A DNA stretch of 64,000 nucleotides. It comes from Neisseria perflava. Lineage in GTDB: Bacteria; Pseudomonadota; Gammaproteobacteria; Burkholderiales; Neisseriaceae. The stretch covers positions 620,001 through 684,000 of the forward strand of contig NZ_CP079818.1 in assembly GCF_019334725.1 (NCBI RefSeq), written 5' to 3'. The translations under genes and the position numbers were made by a program. Each line of letters begins with the position of its first letter. Positions within the stretch are counted from its first letter, which is position 1. Below the pieces are notes generated by a model. That model did no database searches. It saw only the letters and a list, made by a program, of their open reading frames with translations, and was not told the origin of the DNA. Shown in pieces: positions 54,489 through 63,572 of this stretch.

Positions 54489-54677
54489 CGATGCTTGTGC
54501 CAAGCTTTGCAAGGGACGGTTAAACAGGCCGTCTGAAATATAGCATGAATAATATTCGAGAGCGGGTTTCAGACGGCCTGAGCGTTTGAAAAACGCAGTT
54601 TGCGGTTCGATTTGTCTGTTGATTTGTGGTGGGTGTTTCGTCTTTATCCTATCCATACAAACACAAAATAAAAACGC

Positions 54678-54750
54678 AAAAAAATGCCCCCGGGTTGGAG
54701 AACCGGAGGCAAGTATCCAAGGAGTAGCTCTCATTAATAAGAACTAGTTA
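54678..54750 (-). ncRNA. Candidate trans-acting small RNA (about 73 nt)
   Basis: Transcription from the predicted promoter would begin near 54750. The first stem pairs TAGTTCTTA with TGAGAGCTA around a TTAA loop. A single-stranded pyrimidine stretch TACTCCTTGG follows, whose CUCCUU is complementary to a Shine-Dalgarno sequence. A GC-rich terminator hairpin (GCCTCCGGTT / AACCCGGGGGC) with seven T residues ends it. This layout, a 5' stem, exposed anti-SD motif and terminator, is that of Hfq-dependent small RNAs. It could instead be the 3' end of the ABC transporter transcript, but the promoter argues for a separate RNA. Confidence 0.55.
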
Positions 54751-54756
54751 CTTAGT

Positions 54757-54785
54757 ACTATATCTCTTGTTAGGATTGAAAGCAA
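54757..54785 (-). promoter_or_regulatory. Predicted promoter of the candidate small RNA
   Basis: On the minus strand TTGCTT (54785-54780) and TATAGT (54762-54757) are separated by exactly 17 bp, just downstream of the ABC transporter stop. Confidence 0.55.
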
Positions 54786-54806
54786 GCGTTTTGCACATTT
54801 TAACAT

Positions 54807-56510
54807 TTAAATAATTTTTTCATTCAAATTCAGAGAGCTATCAAACAGGTCTTGAATTTTGGGTTGGTGGCTGATGCCGATGACCAAAGTATCGGGCAAA
54901 TGTTGCTTGAGGGTCTGCATCAACATCAGGGCGGATTCGTCATCGAGCTGGTTGGTGGCTTCATCTAGGAACAGGATCTGCGGTTTGTGCAGCAGCGCGC
55001 GCGCAAGGCTGAGGCGTTGCTGTTCGCCGCCGGAGAGGATGCCGTGCCATTCGTGTGAAGTGTCTAAATCGTTCATCAACGTGTGCAGCCTACCCGTAGG
55101 GCTGCTTAAGCCGACTTGTTCCAAAACGGTTTGAATCAAATGGTCGTCTTGGCAGGCCGCATAGGGATAGCTGACAGTTTGACGCAATGTGTCCGCAGGC
55201 AGGTAAGGGCGTTGCGGGAAAAACAGGCGGCTGCCTTCAAGGGAAAAACTGCCGTGATAATACGGCCATAAACCGGCAAGCACGCGAAGCAGCGTGGATT
55301 TGCCGATGCCGCTTCGTCCTTCAAGCAATACCCATTCCGGAGAACGGGCTTGGAGGTGAATATCAGTAAGCAGGGGACTGCCGGTTTGGGTGTGGATGGT
55401 AAGGTTTTGCAGGACTGCCTTGCCGCGATGATACGGCAAATCTGTTTGGTGTGACTGAAGGGAGGGGCTTTTTTGTTCTGCTTGTTCCAAGGCCGTCTGA
55501 AAACTGGAAAGCCGTTCGATGACTGCCGCCCATTCAATCAGGCGGCGGTATGCGTCAGTAAACCAGCCAAAACTGTCTTGAACGCGTGCAAATGATGTGC
55601 GGGTCTGCATCATGTCGCCGAAGGTCATGGTTTTGGCGAGGTACATGGGCAGGGTGGCGAGGATGGGGATGAAGATGCTGATGCGCACATAGGTCGCCCA
55701 GAAGGTTTCTTGGCGGAATTCGCAGTTGGTCAGCCGTCGCCAGTTGTTGCGGATGCGGAGGTAACGCTGTTTCAGACGGCCTGTTTCGGCTTCGCCGCCG
55801 TTGTAGAAGGCGATTTGTTCGGCATGGTCGCGTACGCGTAAAAGGGCTGCGCGGTAGTCGGCTTCGCGGTGCTGGCGGTCGATATTGAGGTTTTTTAGTT
55901 TGCGGCCGACAAGATGGGCGATGATGGTGCTGAAGATGGAATAAATCAGTGCAACCCAGACGAGGTAGCCGTAAACGGTAATGCTGTATCCGCCGATGTT
56001 GAAGGTCTGCACGCCGGACAGCGTCCACAGTACGGCGACGAATGCGCTGAATTTGGCAATATTATTGATGAAGGAGCGAAAGAGGCTGATGCTTTTGTCG
56101 GTAAGCAGGTAGATATCTTCGGCGATACGTTGGTCGGGGTTGTCCGGTTCGCCTGTCAGGCGCAGGCGGTAGTGTTTGTGGCCTTCGAGCCAGTTTTTTT
56201 GAAATTGCTCGGTCAGATGGGTGCGCCAACGGAAGATGAGGCGTTTTTGCAGCCAGTCGGCGCAAACGATACAGCCGATAACCATCGCCATATAGCCGAG
56301 GTATTCGACAATGAGTGAAGGCATGGATGCGCCGTCAAACGCGGCCAGCGCGTCGTAGAAGCGTTTGTCCCATGCGGCAATCCAAACGCTGATGGTGATG
56401 GAGAATAGGGTAAACCCTATCAAAACGGCGAGCATCAGCCATTGGAGGCGGCCGTGTGCCCCTGACCAAAAAGGGCGGGCAAGGTAAAAGAATTTTTTGA
56501 GCGTATTCAT
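54807..56510 (-). CDS. SbmA/YddA-like ABC transporter (fused permease and ATPase)
   Basis: This 567-residue protein joins an ABC transmembrane domain of the SbmA/BacA type (about six helices in residues 20-320, with GYLVWVALIYSIFSTI and FWATYVRISIFIPILATLP) to a C-terminal ATPase. The ATPase shows Walker A GRSGIGKST, signature LSGGEQQR and Walker B ILFLDEAT. YddA-like relatives move peptides, cobalamin or siderophores. The ATG at 56510 begins a typical N-terminus. It lies directly after two TonB-dependent siderophore receptor genes on the same strand, which suggests a role with siderophore or cofactor uptake. The substrate is unknown. Confidence 0.88.
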   Translation of the reverse strand: MNTLKKFFYLARPFWSGAHGRLQWLMLAVLIGFTLFSITISVWIAAWDKRFYDALAAFDGASMPSLIVEYLGYMAMVIGCIVCADWLQKRLIFRWRTHLTEQFQKNWLEGHKHYRLRLTGEPDNPDQRIAEDIYLLTDKSISLFRSFINNIAKFSAFVAVLWTLSGVQTFNIGGYSITVYGYLVWVALIYSIFSTIIAHLVGRKLKNLNIDRQHREADYRAALLRVRDHAEQIAFYNGGEAETGRLKQRYLRIRNNWRRLTNCEFRQETFWATYVRISIFIPILATLPMYLAKTMTFGDMMQTRTSFARVQDSFGWFTDAYRRLIEWAAVIERLSSFQTALEQAEQKSPSLQSHQTDLPYHRGKAVLQNLTIHTQTGSPLLTDIHLQARSPEWVLLEGRSGIGKSTLLRVLAGLWPYYHGSFSLEGSRLFFPQRPYLPADTLRQTVSYPYAACQDDHLIQTVLEQVGLSSPTGRLHTLMNDLDTSHEWHGILSGGEQQRLSLARALLHKPQILFLDEATNQLDDESALMLMQTLKQHLPDTLVIGISHQPKIQDLFDSSLNLNEKII

Positions 56511-56536
56511 GATGAATGCTTGTGAATGCGTGCGAA

Positions 56537-56575
56537 TGGCCATCTGAAAGTGAAATTGTACTTTCAGACGGCCTT
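56537..56575. terminator. Imperfect DUS inverted repeat between receptor and ABC genes
   Basis: A one-base DUS variant GGCCATCTGAAAGT and its near-complement ACTTTCAGACGGCC flank a short loop, in the gap between the ABC transporter start and the receptor stop. Confidence 0.5.
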
Positions 56576-56643
56576 TTTATCAGCAATAGTTGGTTTATGC
56601 TTTTAAAAAATGAGCGGTCAACCCGTGCTTGCTATGCTGCTAT

Positions 56644-58851
56644 TTACATTTTCCACTTCAGGCTGAACACGGCATTGCGCGGTTCGCCGTAGAAGTTGCC
56701 GCTGTTGGCGGCACGGCTGTATTGGTTTTCGTAGTAGCGTTTGTCGGTCAGGTTGTTGATTGCCAGTCCCAGTTGCAGGTTTTTGCTCGGACGGTATTGG
56801 ACGTTTGTATTCCAAATGGTGTAGCCGCCTTGCTTGATGGAGCCGTAGGAATTGGCGGTTTTGCTGCTGCTCTTCAAGCCAAGACCGACCGTCCATTTGC
56901 CGTCATCCACCGGCAGGATATAGCTGGTGTAGAGGCGGAACATATGCTTCGGCGTATGGCTGCTGAAGTTGTAGCCTTTTCGGCGCGATTCAACATTGCC
57001 GGTAACGCTGCTGCGGTTGGTGCTGCGGTTGAAGGTGTAGCCTGCGTAAACTTGCCAACGGTCGCTCAGGCTGCCGGAGATTTCGGCGTCCAAGCCGCGG
57101 CTGCTTTGGTTGAGCGGTTCCCAGTAGGCGTGCGGTTTGGCATTGACGCGTTGATTGTTGTTGTCTTTGTCGGTTCGGTAGAGGGCGACCGAGGTGTTCA
57201 GACGGCCTTCGTTCCATTCGCCTTTCCAGCCGAGTTCGTAGTTGCGTCCCATAATCGGCGGCAGCAGGTTGTCGTTGTAGTCGCGGTTCATCGTTTGTTT
57301 AAAGATGGACGTATAGGCGGCGTAAATACTTTGTTTAGGCGTGATATCGTAAGTGATGCCGGCATAAGGAACGAAGCGGTTGCGTTTGAGCGAATCTGAT
57401 GAACCTGCCACCCCGTCTTTGAGGTCGCGATCCCAATAGAAGTCGCGTTTCCAGCTGGTATAGCGTCCGCCTGCGATGATATGCAGTTTGTCGGTAGGAT
57501 TGATGCGCGCGCCCAAACCGAAGGCATGGGTAGTATAACGGCCGTTGCCGCCACGGGCTTTGGCTGTGGCAGAATCCCAATCGGGTTTGGCTTTCTCGCT
57601 GCCGTTAAAGGCATCTGCGTCATAGGTGCTGCTGTCGTTGAGCCAGCGGTTGCTTGAGTTCACGTTCTCTTTGGAATAGCTATGCATGAAGAAGAGGTCG
57701 TGATTTTGGCCGAAAGCGAAGATGCGGCCGGTCAGGTTGTTTTGGAAAGTGAACTGGCGGTTGCCTGCATCGTAACGGTCGAAGCTGTATGTGGTTCCCA
57801 GGCCGTCTGTGCTGATGCCGTTACCTGTGCCGCCCAGCGTGTAATATTCTTTTGAACTGGTGTTCTTGCGCCAGTCCAACTTGCTGCTCAGTTTCCAGTT
57901 GTCGTTGAAATAATGTTCAAACTCGGCAAAGAGATTGTATTTTTTCAGGCGGGCTTCGTTCCAATCCGCACCAAGATAGCGGCTGCGTTTCCACTCTTTG
58001 CCGTCTGCACGCATAGGCAGGCCGTCAGGATCGGGTGTTTCGGTTTGGTTGAGATAGCTTGCACCCCAGGTAAGTTTGCTGTTGTCGCCGATGTCTTTGT
58101 CCATCACGCCGTAAAGCAGGATGTCGCGGCCGCCGGATTGATCTTTGAAGGTTTTGTTGCTGCCTACCGAGCCGACAAAGCGTCCGCGCAGGCCGTGCTC
58201 TTGGCTTAAGGTACCGGATGCATCAAAGACGCTGTTTACTTTGCCCCATGAGTTTGCCATCAAATCGGCGGAAAGTTGGCGTTTTGCAGTCGGCTTTTTA
58301 CGGACGGCGTTTACCGTGCCACCGGGTTCGTTGTTTGCCTGTGTCAAACCTGCCGCACCGCGCACCACTTCAATGTGGTCGTACATTGCCATATCGGTTG
58401 CACTGGTCGGGTCGCCGGCCGGGCCGCCTAAGCCGAATCCGCCGGGCGAACCAAGTTGCGTGGCAATGCCGTCTTCTTCAAACTGTTCGATAAAATAGCC
58501 GCGCGACATGAAATGCGTGCGTCCGCCGCTTTTGAAAACATTGATGCCGGTAGCGTTTTGCAACGCACCTTCTAAGTCGGTGATGCCTTGGTCTTCAATT
58601 TGTTTTTTAGTAATGACGCTGACGGATTGGGGGATTTCCCGCGGAGAGAGCACCAGCCCTGTGGTTGAGCGCAGGGCGGATACGGTGTAGCTGTTTTGAC
58701 TTTCAGTGCGCAGGCTTTTGTTTTTACCGACAACGGTAACTTGTTCCACTTCAGCCTGCCGTACCTCTTCGGCAGCTTGTGCGGCTTGGGGCAATGCGGC
58801 AAGGCAGAGAGCAAGTGTGCTCAGTTTGAATAGTTTCTCAGAATGATGCAT
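56644..58851 (-). CDS. TonB-dependent siderophore receptor (FhuE/FpvA type), copy 2
   Basis: This 735-residue outer-membrane receptor has a signal peptide cleaved after AAQAA (about residue 27) and a TonB-box-like EQVTVVG near 36. The plug domain has IPQSVSVITKKQIEDQG and YDHIEVVRGAAGLT, followed by GEPGGTVNAVRK-type sequence. A 22-strand barrel ends in the aromatic signature AVFSLKWKM. The pattern is that of hydroxamate or catecholate siderophore receptors. I set the start at 58851 (MHHSEKLFK). It is paralogous to the next receptor upstream. Ligand unknown. Confidence 0.92.
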   Translation of the reverse strand: MHHSEKLFKLSTLALCLAALPQAAQAAEEVRQAEVEQVTVVGKNKSLRTESQNSYTVSALRSTTGLVLSPREIPQSVSVITKKQIEDQGITDLEGALQNATGINVFKSGGRTHFMSRGYFIEQFEEDGIATQLGSPGGFGLGGPAGDPTSATDMAMYDHIEVVRGAAGLTQANNEPGGTVNAVRKKPTAKRQLSADLMANSWGKVNSVFDASGTLSQEHGLRGRFVGSVGSNKTFKDQSGGRDILLYGVMDKDIGDNSKLTWGASYLNQTETPDPDGLPMRADGKEWKRSRYLGADWNEARLKKYNLFAEFEHYFNDNWKLSSKLDWRKNTSSKEYYTLGGTGNGISTDGLGTTYSFDRYDAGNRQFTFQNNLTGRIFAFGQNHDLFFMHSYSKENVNSSNRWLNDSSTYDADAFNGSEKAKPDWDSATAKARGGNGRYTTHAFGLGARINPTDKLHIIAGGRYTSWKRDFYWDRDLKDGVAGSSDSLKRNRFVPYAGITYDITPKQSIYAAYTSIFKQTMNRDYNDNLLPPIMGRNYELGWKGEWNEGRLNTSVALYRTDKDNNNQRVNAKPHAYWEPLNQSSRGLDAEISGSLSDRWQVYAGYTFNRSTNRSSVTGNVESRRKGYNFSSHTPKHMFRLYTSYILPVDDGKWTVGLGLKSSSKTANSYGSIKQGGYTIWNTNVQYRPSKNLQLGLAINNLTDKRYYENQYSRAANSGNFYGEPRNAVFSLKWKM

Positions 58852-59281
58852 TTGATGAGGTCCTTGATAAAGAAAGATCTGTTTGTTTTTAAATATTGGC
58901 GGCAATATCTGTTTAAATTGAGCGGTTATTTTTTATAATCCGTTTTGTTTTAAAAATTAAATCTAAATCTCCGAATCATTTTATTTGATTCAATTTCGAT
59001 TTTGCCAAACCATCGGGTCAAAAAAAGGTTGCCATCGGAAAGGGAGCCGTTGGCAACGAATGGAGGTGGTAATGCAATGAAAGCTAGATATAATGGGTAG
59101 TACCAAACTAGCCATAAAGAACTATATCGAAACGGTGAGAAAAATCAACAGGAATTTTTTTCGGTTGAGAAAATTTTTTAGACTGTTTGCTTTATATCAA
59201 GATTGAAAAAAAGGTTTGATTGGAAAAGGCCGTCTGAAAACGGAAAGAATCGGTTTCAGACGGCATTTGAATCAAGCGGGA
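58852..59281. other. Intergenic region between the two receptor genes
   Basis: An AT-rich region. It contains a palindrome ATATTG-GCGG-CAATAT at 58893-58908, about 40 bases upstream of the receptor start, that could be an operator. A DUS pair lies at the far end (59227-59264). No coding frame was found. Confidence 0.45.
59225..59266. terminator. DUS inverted repeat after the upstream receptor gene
   Basis: AGGCCGTCTGAA at 59227-59238 and TTCAGACGGCAT (one arm mismatch) near 59255 lie 16 bases after the stop of the receptor gene at 59282. Confidence 0.55.
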
Positions 59282-61495
59282 TTAGAACTTGTAATCGACT
59301 TTGAACATGACGTTGCGCGGTTGGCCATAGTAGTTGTTCGCGCCTTTGCTGCTGACTTTGTTGTTCTCGTAGTAGTAACGGTTGAACAGGTTGGTCGAAA
59401 TCAGTGCAAGTTTCAGGTTTTTCGATGCCTGATAATCAATGTTGGCATTGAATACCGCATGACCGCCGCGCTTCACGCCGTAGAGGCTGGCGGTTTTGCT
59501 TTGTGCGGTTACGCCGCCGCCGATGGTCCATTTTTTGCCGTCAAACGGCAGGTTGTAGCTGGTGTGGAGGCGCAGCATGTGTTTTGGCGTGTGCAGGCTG
59601 AAATTAGTGCCTGCGGGGACGGTGCCTTTGCTTTCCGCTTCAAGATATTTGGACCGGTTGAACGTATAACCTGCAAACAGTTTCCAATCTTCGCTCAGGT
59701 TGCCGGATATTTCGGCTTCGATGCCGCGGCTGCGGACTTTGCCGACGGGTTCCCAATACCATTTTTGGTCTGCCGTATCCCAAACCTGCACCGCGCGGTT
59801 TTTCTGTTCGATGTCAAACAGGGCAAGCGAGGTATTCAGCTTGCGGTCGAACCATTCCCCCTTCCAGCCGATTTCGTAGTTCGCGCCGGTAACAGGGTCA
59901 AGATAGGATTTGTCTTTGCGCTGATTGCTGTTCGGTTTGAAGATGGATGTGTAGCTGGCATACAGGCTTTGGTTCGGCGTCAAATCGTAGGTAACGGCGA
60001 AATAAGGATTGAAACGGACGGTTTTGCGGTCGGTAACCGAATCGGGATCGTTGTCTATGCTGCCGCCTGTGTAGAAATAGTCGGTTATGTATTTCGATTT
60101 GATGTGGTTCCAACGCGTCCCTGCCATGATGTGCAGTTTTTCTTTCAACATATTGAAACGGAAGCCCAAAAGCAGCGCGTGGGTGGTGCGTTTGGAATGG
60201 GTTTCCCAATACATCTGATAAGGAGTGGCGTACCAGTCGGCGGGTTCGGAGATTTCGTTGCCGGTAAAGGTCATCGGGTCAAAGGAAACGCCCGGGTTGT
60301 ATTGACGGCGGCTGCCGTTGTTTTTGGTGTGCGTGTAAGTGTATTCGGTAAAGATTTCCTGCGGCACACCCGCAATTTCAAATTTGCCGTTCAAATTGTT
60401 TTTGAAAGTCAGTTGTTTTTCGTCATTGTCGTAACGGCTCAACCAGCCAGAGGCTAATGCGCCGCCGGGCGTGTAGCCTGCGTAGGATGTGGACGTATTG
60501 TAAATGCCGCTGTTTTTCTTGGTATTTTCGTTGTAGTTGTAATCCAGCTTGCCGGTATAACGCCAGTTGTCGTTGAAATAGTGTTCTACTTCGGCGAATG
60601 CGTTCGCCTTGTCGTAAACGCCTTTGTTCCAGTTGTAGCCCAGATAGGTATCGCGCGGCAGGTTCAATGCCACACCCCAGTCGTCGGGCTTGGTGTGTTT
60701 GCGCTGATAGAGGCCGCCCCAAGTGATTTTGGTGTTGTCGCCGACGGATGCGTCCATCACGCCGTAAAGCGTGGCATTGCCGCCTTTGACGCGGTCTTTG
60801 AAATTTTTGTCGTGTTCCAATGCGACGACGGCGCGGCCGCGCAAAGTGCCTTCATCGTTCAGACGACCTGAAAAGTCTCCCGTGGTGCGGACTTTACCGA
60901 AGCGGTCGATTTGGACTTCGCCCTGAATAATGCGTTCGCCAGTGGGGCGTTTGCGTACGGCGTTCACCGTACCGCCCGGCTCGCCGTTTGCCTGCGTCAG
61001 CCCGGTCGCACCGCGCACGACTTCGATATGGTCGTAAACGGCGATGTCGTTCATGCTTTGCGCGTCATACATCGGATTGTTGATGGCGCCGGGGACGGTA
61101 GATGAGATTCCGTCCTCTTCGATTTGGTCGATATAGAACCCGCGCGATTGGAAGCGCGGAATGCCGGCATCACGGATGACGTTTACGCCGGTGGTGGTTT
61201 TCAGGGAATCAACCAAGTTGGTAATCCCCTGCTCATTGATTTGTGTCTTGGTAATCACGCTCACCGACTGCGGCGTTTCTTTCGGAGACAAGGCAAGCCC
61301 GGTGGTGGTACGCATGGCTGAAGTTGTGTAGGAGTCGCGGTTTTCGGTGCGGGTAGAACGGTTTTTGCCGGTTACGTTGACAGTTTGCAGCTCGGCAGTT
61401 TGTTCGGGCCGGGGTGTTGCCGTGTTTCCTGCTAAGGCTGCATAGGGCAGAGTGGCAATAATGAGTGCTAATGTTTTAAGGGTTGGGGCGTTCAT
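59282..61495 (-). CDS. TonB-dependent siderophore receptor (FhuE/FpvA type), copy 1
   Basis: This 737-residue receptor has a signal peptide ending near YAALAG (residue 22) and a TonB-box-like LQTVNVTG. The plug segments are TPQSVSVITKTQINEQG, YDHIEVVRGATGLTQ and GEPGGTVNAVRKRP. The barrel ends NVMFKVDYKF. It is similar to the next receptor across the plug and the barrel end, so the pair arose by duplication or joint acquisition. A Fur-like site lies about 25 bases upstream. A variant DUS (AGGTCGTCTGAA reversed) lies inside at 60858-60869. Confidence 0.92.
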   Translation of the reverse strand: MNAPTLKTLALIIATLPYAALAGNTATPRPEQTAELQTVNVTGKNRSTRTENRDSYTTSAMRTTTGLALSPKETPQSVSVITKTQINEQGITNLVDSLKTTTGVNVIRDAGIPRFQSRGFYIDQIEEDGISSTVPGAINNPMYDAQSMNDIAVYDHIEVVRGATGLTQANGEPGGTVNAVRKRPTGERIIQGEVQIDRFGKVRTTGDFSGRLNDEGTLRGRAVVALEHDKNFKDRVKGGNATLYGVMDASVGDNTKITWGGLYQRKHTKPDDWGVALNLPRDTYLGYNWNKGVYDKANAFAEVEHYFNDNWRYTGKLDYNYNENTKKNSGIYNTSTSYAGYTPGGALASGWLSRYDNDEKQLTFKNNLNGKFEIAGVPQEIFTEYTYTHTKNNGSRRQYNPGVSFDPMTFTGNEISEPADWYATPYQMYWETHSKRTTHALLLGFRFNMLKEKLHIMAGTRWNHIKSKYITDYFYTGGSIDNDPDSVTDRKTVRFNPYFAVTYDLTPNQSLYASYTSIFKPNSNQRKDKSYLDPVTGANYEIGWKGEWFDRKLNTSLALFDIEQKNRAVQVWDTADQKWYWEPVGKVRSRGIEAEISGNLSEDWKLFAGYTFNRSKYLEAESKGTVPAGTNFSLHTPKHMLRLHTSYNLPFDGKKWTIGGGVTAQSKTASLYGVKRGGHAVFNANIDYQASKNLKLALISTNLFNRYYYENNKVSSKGANNYYGQPRNVMFKVDYKF

Positions 61496-61806
61496 GAACG
61501 TCTTTCTATAATTGAAATAAAATAAGAATAATTATATTTTACGATAATTTTGTTGTTTTGTAATTTAATAACAAGATTTTGAGGGTTTTTTAGCGGATTT
61601 ATGTTGTTTTTATGGTTTTTGAAGGTGTTTTTGAAATTAAACTAGTTAAGGGAATCAAGCGAGAGGCTGTCTGAAAATTTTCGGGGTTGTTCGGCTATAA
61701 TGCTGTTTTGGATTTTTAAGGCCTTCGCAAAAATACGGTTTCGGGGTTTTAGGCTGAATGTGTACCCGATATGTTTGCAAAGGTTTTGGGGTATGAGGAG
61801 AATGAG
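61496..61806. other. Divergent region between receptor gene and serB
   Basis: The region is AT-rich and T-rich on the plus strand. It holds the Fur-like site, a one-base DUS variant AGGCTGTCTGAA at 61664-61675, and the serB ribosome site GAGGAG near 61795. Nothing else was seen. Confidence 0.4.
61521..61540 (-). promoter_or_regulatory. Fur-like site upstream of the first receptor gene
   Basis: AATAAGAATAATTATATTTT is a degenerate match to a Fur box and lies 26 bases upstream of the receptor ATG, where repression by iron would be expected. The match is moderate. Confidence 0.35.
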
Positions 61807-62637
61807 ATGAAGAAAGTTTTGGTGTTGCAGCATGGGGATTTGGGCGCGTGCGACTGGTCTGTGTTTGGCGGTTTTGTGTCTGCACCATCAGGGAAATCGG
61901 TGTTGCGTGTGCCGGTTTCGGATGATTTTGAATTGACGGACGGGATGCGTGCAGCATTGATTGCGCAGCAGATAGATGGCGCGGTGTTGCCGGATGTGGC
62001 TTTTGCTGATTTGGGACTGATTGTCAGCGATATGGATTCGACGCTGATTACGATTGAGTGCGTGGATGAGATTGCGGCCGGTGTCGGACTAAAGGATGAG
62101 GTGGCCAAGATTACGGAGCAGTCGATGCGTGGCGAGCTGGACTTTGAGCAGTCTTTGCGTAAGCGTGTGGCTTTGCTGGCCGGATTGGACGAGCGCGTGT
62201 TGGAAGAGGTGTACGAGAATGTGTTGCAGCTGTCGCCGGGCGCGGAATTTTTGTTGGAAGCGTGTAAACGGAATGATGTGAAGTTTATGCTGGTGTCGGG
62301 CGGATTTACGTTCTTTACGGAACGTCTGCAACGGCGTTTGGGCTTGGATTTCCATTTTGCGAATGTGTTGGAAGTGGAAAACGGCAAGCTGACAGGCCGT
62401 CTGAAAGGGCGGATTATCGATGCACAGGCTAAGACGGATTTGTTGCGTGAATACCGTGAGCGTCTGGGTTTGGCTCCGTGGCAGGTGGTGGCGATGGGTG
62501 ATGGTGCGAACGATATTCCGATGATAAGGGAGGCGGGATTCGGCATTGCTTATCGGGCGAAACTGAAAACTGAAGCGAATGCGGATGCGTGTGTGCGCTT
62601 TGGTGGTTTGGAGCGGATACGCGGTTGGTTTGCGTAA
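61807..62637 (+). CDS. serB: Phosphoserine phosphatase SerB
   Basis: SerB releases serine from phosphoserine, the last step of serine synthesis. The 276-residue product has the HAD nucleophile motif SDMDSTLITIE near residue 75, MLVSGGFTFF with the second-motif Ser, and the metal-binding GDGANDIPM. An N-terminal regulatory part of about 70 residues precedes the HAD domain. I chose the ATG at 61807 because GAGGAG lies just upstream; an in-frame ATG at 61771 is possible. Confidence 0.95.
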   Translation: MKKVLVLQHGDLGACDWSVFGGFVSAPSGKSVLRVPVSDDFELTDGMRAALIAQQIDGAVLPDVAFADLGLIVSDMDSTLITIECVDEIAAGVGLKDEVAKITEQSMRGELDFEQSLRKRVALLAGLDERVLEEVYENVLQLSPGAEFLLEACKRNDVKFMLVSGGFTFFTERLQRRLGLDFHFANVLEVENGKLTGRLKGRIIDAQAKTDLLREYRERLGLAPWQVVAMGDGANDIPMIREAGFGIAYRAKLKTEANADACVRFGGLERIRGWFA

Positions 62638-62659
62638 ACTGGTTGAGGATATTTGTCAG

Positions 62660-62704
62660 TCAGGCCGTCTGAACAATCGGGAAACCGGTTTTCAGACGGC
62701 CTGA
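62660..62704. terminator. Inverted DUS pair between serB and lpxH
   Basis: AGGCCGTCTGAA at 62662-62673 and its complement at 62691-62702 lie between convergent genes. Confidence 0.7.
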
Positions 62705-62708
62705 TGTT

Positions 62709-63416
62709 TTATAAGGCGATAAAACGGTAGCCTTCGGCATCGACTTCGAGAATGGAGGCGTAATTGTCGCGCCAGTCGCCAAGTACGATGCGGGTGTAAT
62801 CGGCGTTGCGATGGATGTTTTCGCGGTGGGTATGGCCGTGGATGAGCAGGGGCGTGTGGAAGCGTTGGACGGTTTCGTGGGTAAAGGCCGGATTGACGTC
62901 CATGATGTCGGCGGTTTTGTGTTGCTTGTCCTGTTTGCTCTGCTTGCGGATTTTGGTGGCGATGTTCAGTCGGAGTGTGAGCGGCAGGAGCAGGAACAGG
63001 CGTTGCAGCCATTTTTGATGGACGGTACGGCGGAATTTTTGATAAGAATGGTCGTCGGTGCAGAGAGTGTCTCCGTGACAGAGCAGGGTGGGAGTGCCGA
63101 ACAGGTCGATAACGGCGTACTCGGGCAGTAAGGTCATGCCGGTAGCGCGGGCGAAGGTTTTGCCGATGAGGAAGTCGCGGTTGCCATGAATAAAATAGCA
63201 GGCAATGCCGCGCTCGGTCAGGCCGCGGATGGTTTGCTTGATGGTTTGCACCAAAGGGCTGTTTTCGTCATCGCCGATCCAAAAATCGAAAAGGTCGCCG
63301 AGGATGTACACGGCTTGGGCATGGACGGCTTTTTCTTGGATAAATTTTTGGAAGAGAGCGGTCAGTTGTGGATGGGATTCGCTCAGGTGCAAATCGGCGA
63401 TGAAGTAAATCGGCAT
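62709..63416 (-). CDS. lpxH: UDP-2,3-diacylglucosamine diphosphatase LpxH
   Basis: LpxH hydrolyses UDP-2,3-diacylglucosamine to lipid X in lipid A synthesis. The 235-residue calcineurin-like phosphoesterase has the metal motifs DLHLSES (residue 8), GDLFDFWIGDD, GNRDFLIG, CHGDTLCTDD and HGHTHREN in order. The length is normal for LpxH. Confidence 0.96.
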   Translation of the reverse strand: MPIYFIADLHLSESHPQLTALFQKFIQEKAVHAQAVYILGDLFDFWIGDDENSPLVQTIKQTIRGLTERGIACYFIHGNRDFLIGKTFARATGMTLLPEYAVIDLFGTPTLLCHGDTLCTDDHSYQKFRRTVHQKWLQRLFLLLPLTLRLNIATKIRKQSKQDKQHKTADIMDVNPAFTHETVQRFHTPLLIHGHTHRENIHRNADYTRIVLGDWRDNYASILEVDAEGYRFIAL

Positions 63417-63532
63417 GATGATGTGGGGCGTATGGGAAGGGTTTTATTATAACTTGGGTTGCCGCATTTGGATTTGTGCTTGGTGTTTTTCGTTTGTAAT
63501 GCAGTGATTTTATTGTTTTGATTTGGTGTGAT

Positions 63533-63567
63533 AAAGGCCGTCTGAAACATCTTTTCAGACGGCCTTT
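63533..63567. terminator. Inverted DUS pair after the terminal gene
   Basis: AGGCCGTCTGAA at 63535-63546 and its complement at 63554-63565 lie just downstream of the minus-strand stop at 63573. Confidence 0.7.
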
Positions 63568-63572
63568 GTGGT

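Larger units (their letters stand above)
54424..54806. other. Intergenic region holding argC promoter and a candidate small RNA
   Basis: From argC outward it holds the argC promoter, a DUS pair with a long loop (54527-54582), then a minus-strand small-RNA unit with its own promoter and terminator. No coding frame is convincing. Confidence 0.5.
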
